DNA of 22,515 bases from Streptomyces rubellomurinus (GTDB taxonomy: Bacteria > Actinomycetota > Actinomycetes > Streptomycetales > Streptomycetaceae): contig NZ_JZKH01000110.1 of NCBI RefSeq assembly GCF_000961885.1, positions 1-22,515 on the forward strand, written 5' to 3'. Under the pieces are notes generated by a model. That model did not search any database. It saw only the letters and a program-made list of their open reading frames with translations, and had not been told where the DNA came from. The position numbers were made by a program, and so were the translations under genes. Of the stretch, positions 7,938 to 15,042 are shown piece after piece. Position 1 is the stretch's first letter. Every line of letters begins with the position of its first letter.

Positions 7938-9474
7938 GCGTCACTCCCACAGGTGCCCCGGGCGGGAGGAAGGGCAGCGATCCGGCCGCCGGCACCCCGC
8001 CCTCGATCAGCTTCCACAGCGCGTCGGTGTCCGCGTGCTCCTCGATCAGGTCGCCCAGCCGGTCGAGCCGGGCCTCGCGCGCCTCGGCGAAGCAGGTGTC
8101 CGGTGCCGGCATGAACGCCCGCCCGGCCAACTCGGCGACCTCGCGCAGGAGTTCGCGACGGAACCCGTCGTTCTCCAGCGCGCCGTGCCAGGTGGTGCCC
8201 CACACCGAGCCGACCCGGCAGCCGTCCAGACCCTGCCCACGGCCATCGGAGACGAACGGCTCCCCGCCGTCCACCGTGGCCACCCCGTGGTGGATCTCGT
8301 ACCCCTCGACCCGCTGCCCGTACGCCTCGCCCACCGGCCGGGCCAGCACCTTCTCGACGCCGAACCGGATGTCGGCCGGCAGCAGGCCGAGCCCCGGGAC
8401 GAGGCCCGCCCCGGACTCCACCGCGTCGTCGATCGAGCGCGCCAGCATCTGGTAGCCGCCGCAGACGCCGAGGATCGGCAGCCCGGCCGCCGCCCGTGCC
8501 TTCAGCGCAGGCTCCAGGCCGCGCTCGCGCAGCCAGGCGAGGTCGGCCACGGTGGCCCGGGTGCCGGGCAGCACCACCAGGTCGGCGTCGGCCAGTTCCT
8601 CCGGCCGGGTCGCCCAGCGCACCAGCACGCCAGGCTCCTGCGCCAGCGCGTCCAGGTCGGTGAAGTTGGACAGCCGGGGGAAGCGCACCACGGCGACCCG
8701 CAGCACGTCCGCCCCGAGCGGCCCGCGCCCGTCCACCCGGTCCACCACGGTGGACAGGTCCAGCGAGTCCTCGGCGTCCAGCCACAGCCCGGGCAGCATC
8801 GGCAGCGTGCCCAGGACCGGGCGGCCGGTCAGCTCGCGCAGCATCTCCAGCCCGGGCGCGAGCAGCCGCCCGTCGCCGCGGAACTTGTTGACGAACCAGC
8901 CGGCGACGTGCCGCTGGTCCTCCGCCGACAGCAGCGCCAGCGTGCCGTACATCGCGGCGAACACCCCGCCGCGGTCGATGTCGCCGACCACCACGACGGG
9001 CAGGGCGGCGGCGGTGGCCAGGCCCATGTTGGCGATGTCGCGGTCGCGCAGGTTGATCTCGGCCGGCGAGCCGGCGCCCTCGCACACCACCACGTCGTAG
9101 CGACGGCGCAGGTCGGCCAGGCACTCCAGGGCGCGCTCCAGCAGGACGGGCTTGCGCTCGCGGTAGTCCAGCGCGCCGACCTCGGCGACCGGCTTGCCGA
9201 GCAGCACCACCTGGCTGCGGCCGTCCGCCCCCGGCTTCAGCAGCACCGGGTTCATCGCCGCCTCCGGCTCGACCCGGGCCGCCTGCGCCTGCATCGCCTG
9301 GGCGCGGCCGATCTCGGCGCCGTCCGCGGTGACGAAGGAGTTCAGCGACATGTTCTGCGCCTTGAACGGCGCGACCCGCACGCCCTGACGGACCAGCCAG
9401 CGGCAGATCCCGGCCGTGACCACGCTCTTGCCCGCGTCCGAGGTCGTCCCGGCGACCAGCAGCGCGTTGCTCAT
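7930..9474 (-). CDS. cobQ: Cobyric acid synthase
   Basis: This 514-aa glutamine-dependent amidase adds amide groups at b, d, e and g of adenosylcobyrinic acid a,c-diamide. The N-terminal domain has P-loop GTTSDAGKS (9-17), [11 protein letters not shown] (36-46), [12 protein letters not shown] (131-142), and [10 protein letters not shown] (164-173). The amidotransferase domain has nucleophile C338 in GVCGGYQML and EIHHG (393-397), with the probable triad His H430 in [10 protein letters not shown]. The ATG at 9474 is chosen because [13 protein letters not shown] is the typical family N-terminus and GAGGCGGGAG precedes it; an upstream in-frame ATG at 9585 would add an Arg-rich non-homologous stretch. 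Its stop overlaps the next start as ATGACTGA, suggesting translational coupling. Confidence 0.95.
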   Translation of the reverse strand: MSNALLVAGTTSDAGKSVVTAGICRWLVRQGVRVAPFKAQNMSLNSFVTADGAEIGRAQAMQAQAARVEPEAAMNPVLLKPGADGRSQVVLLGKPVAEVGALDYRERKPVLLERALECLADLRRRYDVVVCEGAGSPAEINLRDRDIANMGLATAAALPVVVVGDIDRGGVFAAMYGTLALLSAEDQRHVAGWFVNKFRGDGRLLAPGLEMLRELTGRPVLGTLPMLPGLWLDAEDSLDLSTVVDRVDGRGPLGADVLRVAVVRFPRLSNFTDLDALAQEPGVLVRWATRPEELADADLVVLPGTRATVADLAWLRERGLEPALKARAAAGLPILGVCGGYQMLARSIDDAVESGAGLVPGLGLLPADIRFGVEKVLARPVGEAYGQRVEGYEIHHGVATVDGGEPFVSDGRGQGLDGCRVGSVWGTTWHGALENDGFRRELLREVAELAGRAFMPAPDTCFAEAREARLDRLGDLIEEHADTDALWKLIEGGVPAAGSLPFLPPGAPVGVTHD

Positions 9475-9578
9475 ACTCCCGCCTCGCTTCGCCCGGCGGG
9501 CGCTTCGCACCGTGCGCACCTTCCGATGGCTCGCTCTCCCCCAGCCTCCGGCCGGGGGTACCCCCATCGCTCGCTCAT
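9471..9578 (-). CDS. Doubtful 35-codon ORF joined to cobD and cobQ by ATGA overlaps
   Basis: The ATG at 9578 overlaps the cobD stop (ATGA) and the TGA at 9471 overlaps the cobQ start (ATGA), so ribosomes could pass cobD, this ORF and cobQ in sequence. The product would be 35 aa, Arg/Gly/Ala-rich, with one CARC pair near residues 21-24. Against a real protein: about a third of it is encoded by a palindromic repeat element (9537-9568), and the phase of the overlap with cobQ depends on the element's length. It may act only as a coupling peptide, or not be translated at all. Confidence 0.3.
   Translation of the reverse strand: MSERWGYPRPEAGGERAIGRCARCEAPAGRSEAGV
9529..9576. repeat. Short palindromic element bounded by 8-bp direct repeats
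   Basis: GCTCGCTC occurs at 9529-9536 and 9569-9576. The 32 bases between them contain the perfect palindrome GGGGGTACCCCC (9554-9565). A competing stem is possible between CCCCC (9538-9542) and GGGGG (9554-9558) with an inner GCC/GGC pair. The left and right boundaries look like a target duplication around a REP-like element. I recall similar GGGGGTACCCCC palindromes scattered in Streptomyces genomes, but cannot verify copy number here. It lies exactly at the cobD-cobQ junction. Confidence 0.6.
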
Positions 9579-10591
9579 GCCCCACCCCTCTTGCGGAACG
9601 CGCGCAGCAGCACGTGCCCCGCGACCGTCGTACCCAGCGCCAGCGCGCCGACCCGCCGCGACAGCGTGCAGGCCCGCTCGATGTCGTCCACCGTCACCGG
9701 CCGCAACTCCTCGCCCAGTACGGGCCGGTGCTCGACCCGCTCGCCGTACTGCAAGGTCCCGCCCAGCCGGACGCCGACCGCGCCGGCGAAGGCCGACTCG
9801 GCCTGGCCCGCGTTCGGGCTCGGGTGCGCGGAGCCGTCCCGCCGCCAGACCCGCCAGGCGGTCCGCGGCTCGGGGGCGGCAGCCACCGTCAGCAGCGCCG
9901 TCAGCCGGGCGCCCGGCCAGCCCGCGACGTCGTCCAGCCGGGCGGAGGCCCAGCCGAACCGGGCGTAGCGGGGCGAGCGGTGGCCGACCATCGCGTCCAG
10001 GGTGTTGACCGCACGGAACGCCAGCAGGCCCGGCGTGCCCGCCAGGGCGCCCCAGGCCAGCGCGTTGACCACGGCGTCGGCGGTGTTCTCGGCCACCGAC
10101 TCGACGACGGCGCGGGCGATCTGCTGCTCGTCCAGGGCGCTCGGGTCCCGCCCGCACAGGTGCGGCAGCCGCTCCCGGGCGGCCGCCAGGTCGCCGGCGG
10201 CCAGCGAGCGGCCGATGGCGCGCGCCTCCCGGGTCAGCGAGGTGCCGCCGAGCACCGTCCAGGTCGCGGCCGCCGCGAGCGCCGCCCGGCCCAGCGGGCG
10301 CCGGCCGACTGTGCGGTCCAGGGCGAGCGCGCCGGCCGCGACGGTGCCCACGCACAGCGCCGTGTACGCCGCGCCGGCCGCCCGGCCGTCCCGCCACAGC
10401 CGCCGCTCCAGCCCGGTCGCAGCGGTGCCGAAGGCGGCCACCGGGTGGCCGCGGCGGGGATCGGCGAAACGGGCGTCGACGGCGTACCCGGCGACGGCGC
10501 CCAGCGCGAACGCGGCGGCCCGGGCCGCCGGGCGTATGGGGCGCGCGGCGAGCGCCCGCGCGTCGACGGCCCGCGCGGCTACCGGGCGCAC
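9575..10591 (-). CDS. cobD: Adenosylcobinamide-phosphate synthase (CbiB/CobD)
   Basis: This 338-aa membrane protein attaches the aminopropanol arm (or its phosphate) to adenosylcobyric acid. Conserved family segments are [12 protein letters not shown] near residue 45, [20 protein letters not shown] mid-protein, [19 protein letters not shown] and [14 protein letters not shown] near residue 250. Several hydrophobic stretches fit a polytopic protein. The start is uncertain: GTG at 10591 is the first start codon after an in-frame stop, yet has no clear ribosome site and gives about 20 extra Arg/Ala-rich residues before the usual N-terminus. The gene is first in the operon behind the cobalamin riboswitch, 88 bases from its end. 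Its stop overlaps the ATG of a 35-codon ORF. Confidence 0.93.
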   Translation of the reverse strand: MRPVAARAVDARALAARPIRPAARAAAFALGAVAGYAVDARFADPRRGHPVAAFGTAATGLERRLWRDGRAAGAAYTALCVGTVAAGALALDRTVGRRPLGRAALAAAATWTVLGGTSLTREARAIGRSLAAGDLAAARERLPHLCGRDPSALDEQQIARAVVESVAENTADAVVNALAWGALAGTPGLLAFRAVNTLDAMVGHRSPRYARFGWASARLDDVAGWPGARLTALLTVAAAPEPRTAWRVWRRDGSAHPSPNAGQAESAFAGAVGVRLGGTLQYGERVEHRPVLGEELRPVTVDDIERACTLSRRVGALALGTTVAGHVLLRAFRKRGGA

Positions 10592-10679
10592 GGCGGAAGG
10601 CAGCTCGAAGTCCGGCGGGGTGGGGCAGCCTGCATCGCGTGCGTGTCCTCACTCAGGGTCCGCGCCCTGGCTCGACGTA

Positions 10680-10853
10680 CCGGGGGCGAGAGTCTCCTGG
10701 CTTCCGGGTCGGACGCACTCCCGGGCCTTCCAGCAGCCCCCAGCGATAACTGACAGCCCGCCGTGGCGTTGTCCGAGCGTGCTCCCCGGTGACAGTGGCG
10801 GGACCGCGCCGGACTCGCACCGGCTTCCTCTCCATGCCTCCGTTTGGCCCCGG
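10680..10853 (-). promoter_or_regulatory. Cobalamin riboswitch upstream of cobD
   Basis: Read on the minus strand, this leader has the hallmarks of the cobalamin aptamer. GAAGCCGGTGCGAGTCCGGC (start of the segment at 10827-10793) leads into GGTCCCGCCACTGT, and the B12 box AGCCAGGAGACTCTC lies at 10702-10688. The outer P1 stem can form between CCGGGG (10853-10848) and CCCCGG (10685-10680). High adenosylcobalamin should lower expression of cobD and the genes behind it. The expression platform (10592-10679) has only a small CAGGG/CCCTG hairpin (10654-10669) and no T-run, so control of translation start is more likely than termination. Confidence 0.93.
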
Positions 10854-10854
10854 A

Positions 10855-10884
10855 ATCCCATCACGCTGCCGAACCGGCAGTCAA
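10855..10884 (-). promoter_or_regulatory. Candidate promoter of the cob operon
   Basis: TTGACT (10879-10884, minus strand) and TGGGAT (10855-10860) are 18 bases apart. The -35 is good and the -10 is weak. The predicted start near 10848 would trim part of the riboswitch P1 stem, so the real -10 may lie slightly upstream. Confidence 0.3.
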
Positions 10885-11010
10885 CCGAGGTCACGGAGGG
10901 GTTGGTCACAGCGCGCACCGCGCCGAGCTGTGCGATCGCCCAGCCGTACGCCGGCCCCGCCCCGGCCGCTTCGTGGCTTCGGCACCTGGGCCCGGCCCGC
11001 CGCACGCCCC

Positions 11011-11016
11011 TACCGT
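11011..11016 (+). promoter_or_regulatory. Candidate -10 box giving a leaderless helix-turn-helix gene transcript
   Basis: TACCGT is followed by 6 bases and then the ATG at 11023, the spacing expected when transcription starts at the A of the ATG. No ribosome site is visible upstream of this ATG. The -35 is not clear. Confidence 0.4.
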
Positions 11017-11022
11017 TCGGCC

Positions 11023-11715
11023 ATGCGCCGCAGACAGCCCCCGGCCCCGCTCCCGGTGCCGTTCTCGCCCGCCGCCGCCCGCTCCCACCGCACCGGCCTC
11101 GGCCTGACGCCCGAGCAGGTCGCGGACGGACTGGCCGCACACGGCGTCAGGCTGCTGCCCGCCCACGTGCGCGCCTGGGAGAGCGGTGAGCTGCACCCGG
11201 ACGAGACGGAGCTGGTCGCGCTCGCCCGCGTCCTGTGGTGCACCGCCGCCCAGCTGATGGGCACCCGCCCGGTGGGGCTGCGCGACCACCGGCTGGCCCG
11301 CGAACTGACCCAGCAGGCGGCCGCCGGCCGGATCGGCGTCGCCCTGCCCGTCTACCGGGAGGCCGAACGGACCGGCCGTTGGGAGGGCGACGCGGCCGCG
11401 ACCCGCGCCCTGGCGGAGACGCTCGGGCTGGCCCCCGCCGCCCTCGTCGAGGCCACCGGCCGCCGGGACGCCCTCGACCGGCTGCTGCGGCGCTGCGTGG
11501 ACGGCCGCTGGCAGGCGCACCTGGCGGCCGTCGCCCGGATCGTCCCGGCCGACCGCGACGACCTGGCCGCCGCCCTGGCCACCCTCCATCAGGAGCACGC
11601 CGTCCCCGGCCACTGGGGCGCCCCGGGCGTCAGACCCGTCGCCGGGCGCCTCACCGACCGCTTCCTGGAACTCCTGGCGACTTCTCGGCCACCGGACCAC
11701 CGAAATCCCGCCTGA
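11023..11715 (+). CDS. XRE-type helix-turn-helix protein
   Basis: This 230-aa protein has an N-terminal Cro/C1-like DNA-binding region at about residues 27-80: LTPEQVADGL, VRLLPAHVRAWESGELHPDETELVALARVLWCTAAQLMG. A second helix-turn-helix-like segment (about 100-150) has GVALPVYREAERTGRWEGD and TRALAETLGLAPAAL. The remainder is helical with no enzyme motif. The ATG at 11023 is chosen because the in-frame extension back to 10789 would run through the riboswitch region. It is divergent from the cob operon, about 140 bases from the riboswitch promoter region, so it could regulate that operon, but nothing in the sequence proves this. A gap of 109 bases separates it from the hydrolase gene. Confidence 0.78.
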   Translation: MRRRQPPAPLPVPFSPAAARSHRTGLGLTPEQVADGLAAHGVRLLPAHVRAWESGELHPDETELVALARVLWCTAAQLMGTRPVGLRDHRLARELTQQAAAGRIGVALPVYREAERTGRWEGDAAATRALAETLGLAPAALVEATGRRDALDRLLRRCVDGRWQAHLAAVARIVPADRDDLAAALATLHQEHAVPGHWGAPGVRPVAGRLTDRFLELLATSRPPDHRNPA

Positions 11716-11824
11716 TCCCCCGTCCCCGTGCCCCGGACGGCCCAGCCCGGTGGCCCGGCGCGCCGCCCGCCGGTGAACTGGTGCACGAACACCGCCCGGA
11801 CCGACCAGCAGAGCGGGGAACGAA

Positions 11825-12931
11825 ATGCGTTGGGGAACCGCAGCCGTCGTGGCGGCCGCCGCCGTAGGGGCCGCCGTCCTGGTGGTCGGTCGCAAGGCCT
11901 CGGAGCGGATGGTGCGGCCGGAGACCGCCGCGCCGGAGTCCGGGCCGCTCGTCGTCCAGCGCCTCGCCGCCGGCCGGGTCACCTTCACCCGCCGCCCGGA
12001 GAGCCTGCGCCCCGGCCGCTGGGCGGTCGAGTGGGAGGGCAGCGGCCATGCCGTCGTCGAGGAGGTGCTGCACAGCGACGCGCAGGGCGTCACCCGGCGG
12101 CTCGTCCGGGCCGACCGGGGCACCCTGGCTCCCGGCACCGAGGTCCGCTTCACCCCGCGCGTCCTGCTCGGCGACCCGACCACGGCGCTCGGCCTCCCCT
12201 TCACCGGGACCACCGCCGAGGGCGAACTCGGCGACCTCCCCGCCTGGTACGTCGACGGCAAACGCGGCACCTGGGTGATCCTGGTGCACGGCCCCGGCGC
12301 CGACCGGCAGCAGACGCTCCCGGTGCTCCCCGTCCTGGACCGGCTCAGCATGCCCGCGCTGGCCGTCACCTACCGCGGCGACGAAGGTGCCCCCGCCTCC
12401 CCGGACGGGCTCAGCCACTTCGGCGAGACCGAGTGGCGGGACGTCGAGTCGGCGATCCGGCTGGCGCTCGACAACGGCGCGGGCAAGGTCATCCTGTACG
12501 GCTGGTCGGTCGGCGCGACCATGGTCCTGCAGGCCGCCGCCCGCTCCGCCTGGTCGCACGCCGTCCGCGGCCTGATCCTGGACTCGCCGGTGCTGGACCT
12601 CCAGGCCAGTGCCCGGCGCGACGCCCGCCGGGCCGGCTGGTCCGGCGCCGTCGCCGAGCTCGGCGCGCTCGCCGCCCAGGGCCGCACCGGCGTCGACCTC
12701 GCCGACTTCGCCCGCATCGCCGAGGGCGCCGACCTGCACGTGCCCACCCTGCTGCTGCAGAGCCCGGACGACCCGATCGCCCCGCTGCGGGCCGCCGAGC
12801 ACCTCGCCCACGCCCGGCACGGCGTGGTCAGCCTCCAGGCCTTCCCCGGCGCCGACCACGCCGCGCTGTGGAACTCCGCCCCCGAGCGCTACACCGAACT
12901 CCTCCGCCGCTGGCTCACCCCCCTCCTGTGA
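11825..12931 (+). CDS. Membrane-anchored alpha/beta hydrolase
   Basis: This 368-aa protein starts with a hydrophobic Ala/Val segment (residues 5-22) followed by Arg and Lys, suggesting a signal anchor. The alpha/beta hydrolase fold begins near residue 148: VILVHG (151-156) is the oxyanion strand, GWSVG (226-230) the nucleophile elbow with S228, DD at 315-316 supplies the acid and H345 in GADHAALWN the base, so the triad is complete. Residues 40-145 are an unassigned beta-rich N-terminal region. Such proteins are esterases, peptidases or thioesterases; the substrate is unknown. A GGGGAA site precedes the ATG. The stop falls in a 10-bp tandem repeat, and a strong terminator hairpin follows 37 bases later. 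Confidence 0.85.
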   Translation: MRWGTAAVVAAAAVGAAVLVVGRKASERMVRPETAAPESGPLVVQRLAAGRVTFTRRPESLRPGRWAVEWEGSGHAVVEEVLHSDAQGVTRRLVRADRGTLAPGTEVRFTPRVLLGDPTTALGLPFTGTTAEGELGDLPAWYVDGKRGTWVILVHGPGADRQQTLPVLPVLDRLSMPALAVTYRGDEGAPASPDGLSHFGETEWRDVESAIRLALDNGAGKVILYGWSVGATMVLQAAARSAWSHAVRGLILDSPVLDLQASARRDARRAGWSGAVAELGALAAQGRTGVDLADFARIAEGADLHVPTLLLQSPDDPIAPLRAAEHLAHARHGVVSLQAFPGADHAALWNSAPERYTELLRRWLTPLL

Positions 12932-12951
12932 TCTCCTGTGATCTCCTGTGA
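12923..12951. repeat. Three tandem copies of CTCCTGTGAT
   Basis: The 10-bp unit occurs at 12923, 12933 and 12943, the last ending in A then G. The first copy supplies the stop codon of the hydrolase gene, and every unit contains TGA. The repeat probably arose by slippage. Confidence 0.8.
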
Positions 12952-12967
12952 GCTCCCAGGAACGAAT

Positions 12968-13012
12968 GCGAAAGCGCGGGAAGTCGGACCGGCCGACTTC
13001 CCGCGCTTTCGC
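12968..13012 (+). terminator. Perfect 20-bp-stem terminator after the hydrolase gene
   Basis: GCGAAAGCGCGGGAAGTCGG (12968-12987) pairs without mismatch with 12993-13012 across a 5-base ACCGG loop. No T-run follows, as is common in high-GC actinobacteria. It lies 37 bases past the hydrolase stop. Confidence 0.8.
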
Positions 13013-13123
13013 CGCTCCCGAACCCGGTTCGTCCGTGGCCGATCTTCGGCGCTCGCCCGGCGGTCCGCACCGCACGCGAAGTCGATGCCCGCTTCTCCAT
13101 TCGCTTTCCCGCCGCCCCGTTGT

Positions 13124-13156
13124 GCGCGAGAAGTCGGCCCCGTCGACTTTCCGTGC
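13124..13156. repeat. Diverged second copy of the hairpin core
   Basis: These 33 bases match 12974-13006 at 27 positions. They can still fold: 13124-13136 pairs with 13144-13156 through a 7-base loop, with two wobbles and one mismatch. A shorter related piece, GCGAAGTCG, occurs near 13075. The region therefore holds a small decaying hairpin family, not a second sharp terminator. Confidence 0.6.
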
Positions 13157-13197
13157 GGAACGCGGAACGCGGAACCCGAAACGCGGATCCCGAAACC
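13156..13197. repeat. Six tandem 7-bp units, consensus CGGAACS
   Basis: Units start at 13156, 13163, 13170, 13177, 13184 and 13191. The first two are identical (CGGAACG) and the others differ at one to three positions (for example CGAAACG, CGGATCC). The array starts at the last base of the diverged hairpin copy. Confidence 0.75.
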
Positions 13198-13445
13198 GAA
13201 GGGTCCGATTTCCGTCCCGCCCGTCCGACGGCCCGGGCGGCTCCGGCGGGCGCCCGTACACGGAGCGTGACCGCCCGGTCGGGCACCGCGACCGACCCGC
13301 GCACCCTGGCATGGACCCGCCACACGTTTCCGGCCAGCCGGTTTGCCACTGTTGCCCGATCTTGCGGAGGTGCCGTCCGGGCGCGTCCGGTCGTACGGAC
13401 AACCGGATGTGACAGAAGGCCCGTGCAAGGGGAAGACTGCTCGAC
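13198..13445. other. Gene-free leader region before the 504-aa protein gene
   Basis: No ORF with coding character was accepted in this stretch. It must contain the promoter of the following gene, but no convincing -35/-10 pair was found. AAGGGGAAG near 13427-13435 may be a distant ribosome site for the GTG at 13446. Confidence 0.5.
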
Positions 13446-14960
13446 GTGACGTCTCGGAACCCGCGCGACCGTGATGCCCCGCTCCAACCGACGATCGGTA
13501 CCGGTGCGACGGTGACCCGTCTCCCCGGTACGGCCCACCGGCCAGCCGGTGGCAGGCCGGGCGGGGCCGGTGTACCCAGGCCCGGCGTACCCCGCCGACG
13601 GGGCCCGGCCCCGGCGCCCGGGCGGGGCCGGGTTCCGGTCCCGGAGGGCTTCCCCGCCCCCGCCGAGCTGGCGCCGCTGGCCCGCCGGATGCTGGTGGAC
13701 GCCGTGCGGATCGCCCGCTGGGCCGGCGATCTGGAAGAGGTCGACAAGCGCGGCGAGCTGCTGCCCGAGGACGCCCGCGCCGCGGGCCGCGCGCTGGCGA
13801 TGACAGTCGGCGCCGCTGCGAAGGCCTGGGGCCAGGCCCTGCTGGTCGGCCTGGTGGAGGCCCGGGACGGCGGAGCCGGCCCCGGCTGGCGCCTGCACGC
13901 CTGGGAGCACGACGACGAGGCCGTGGTGCGCGGCTGGTCCGCGCTGTTCGACGCCTGGACGCTGCTCGCGCCCGTCCCGCCCGCCGCCCTGCGCGGCGTG
14001 TTCGCCGTCCTGGCCGGCCAGGCCGTCGACCAGGCCCCGCAGCTGCTGTCCTTCCTGCACCTGGTGGACGGCCCGGTCGCCGACGTCGAGCTGCTGGAGC
14101 TGCTGCGCCGCGGCCTGGACGAGCGCCGCGTGGGCGGCGCCGTCGGCCCGGGCATCTCGCCGGTGCCGCACGCGGCCTCCGCCGTGTCGGCCGTGCGCGG
14201 CACCTGCCGGGAGCCGCAGATCGACACCCCGGCCGCGCCGTCCGACGTGGCCGCCGTACTGGACTGGATGCTGGACGGCCTGGCGGCGGTCGGCGCGGTG
14301 GTCCGCGCGGACGACGCCGCCGAGCTGTCCCCGCTGGGCCACTGGGCGGTGCGGGCGAAGCTGGAGGAGATCTGCACCGTCGCGCAGACCGCGGCCGGGC
14401 ACATCGAGCAGAGCGCCTTCGAGCTGCTGAACGCCTGCGCCGACTACTCCCCGGGCCCGGCCCGGGCGGAGTACCGGGCCTGGGTGGCGGCCCGCCCCGC
14501 GGACCGCGCGGTGGCCGAGCTGCTGGACGCGGCCCAGGGTGACGACGCGCTGGTGCGCGGCCTGGCCTTCGAGGCGCTGCGGGTGGCCGGCGGCCCGGCG
14601 GAGCAGGCGGTGCGGGCGGCGGTGGACGAGCCGGTGCTGCGCCCGTACGCGCTGCTGTGGCTGGCCGAGCGCGCGGACGAGGGGGTCTCCCCGGCGGACG
14701 TGCTGGGCGCGGAGGACGCGGCCTGGCTGTGGGTGGACACCGCGGCGGCGGTGCTGGACCACGGCGAGACGGAGCTGCTGGTCGGGCACGTCGAGGGCGC
14801 CTCGGCCGGCGACCCGGTGCGGCTGTTCGCCCGGGCCCGGCAGTCGGGTCACCCGCGCGCGGCCTCGGTGCTGACGGCGGTCTCGGGCGTGCACCCGGAC
14901 CCGGGCGTGGCGCGGGCCGCCCGCCGTTCCGCGTTCAGCGTCCACAACGGCGGCGCGTAG
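13446..14960 (+). CDS. Conserved-looking helical protein of unknown function (504 aa)
   Basis: I do not recognise this family. The first 65 residues are disordered and Pro/Arg/Gly-rich. From LAPLARRMLVDAVRIARWAG onward the protein is almost all helix, strongly acidic and Ala/Leu-rich. Around residues 270-305, DWMLDGLAAVGAVV followed by LSPLGHWAVRAKLEE looks like a winged-helix segment. The last 150 residues (LLDAAQGDDALVRGLAFEALRVAGG and similar) resemble HEAT-type helical repeats. No catalytic motif, signal peptide or membrane segment was seen. The start is GTG at 13446; a later start nearer residue 65 is possible. It faces pssA tail to tail across one shared terminator, so it is not in that operon. 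A scaffold or protein-binding role is plausible but unproven. Confidence 0.78.
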   Translation: MTSRNPRDRDAPLQPTIGTGATVTRLPGTAHRPAGGRPGGAGVPRPGVPRRRGPAPAPGRGRVPVPEGFPAPAELAPLARRMLVDAVRIARWAGDLEEVDKRGELLPEDARAAGRALAMTVGAAAKAWGQALLVGLVEARDGGAGPGWRLHAWEHDDEAVVRGWSALFDAWTLLAPVPPAALRGVFAVLAGQAVDQAPQLLSFLHLVDGPVADVELLELLRRGLDERRVGGAVGPGISPVPHAASAVSAVRGTCREPQIDTPAAPSDVAAVLDWMLDGLAAVGAVVRADDAAELSPLGHWAVRAKLEEICTVAQTAAGHIEQSAFELLNACADYSPGPARAEYRAWVAARPADRAVAELLDAAQGDDALVRGLAFEALRVAGGPAEQAVRAAVDEPVLRPYALLWLAERADEGVSPADVLGAEDAAWLWVDTAAAVLDHGETELLVGHVEGASAGDPVRLFARARQSGHPRAASVLTAVSGVHPDPGVARAARRSAFSVHNGGA

Positions 14961-14989
14961 CGGTCGGCGCAGACGGAAGGCAAACGGAA

Positions 14990-15023
14990 GAAGGGCCCGG
15001 AACCACCAGGTTCCGGGCCCTTC
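14990..15023. terminator. Bidirectional terminator between convergent genes
   Basis: GAAGGGCCCGGAACC (14990-15004) and its exact complement (15009-15023) form a 15-bp stem with loop ACCA. It lies 29 bases after the plus-strand stop at 14960 and 19 bases past the pssA stop on the minus strand, so it can serve both. Confidence 0.85.
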
Positions 15024-15042
15024 CGCGTGCAAGCGATCGGTC

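Noticed and set aside
9475..9585. Upstream start for cobQ at 9585
   Set aside because: The extra 37 residues are Arg/Gly-rich, encoded by a palindrome and overlap cobD; the family N-terminus begins at 9474.
10789..11022. N-terminal extension of the helix-turn-helix gene
   Set aside because: It crosses the cobalamin riboswitch and its promoter region; the ATG at 11023 fits a leaderless start.
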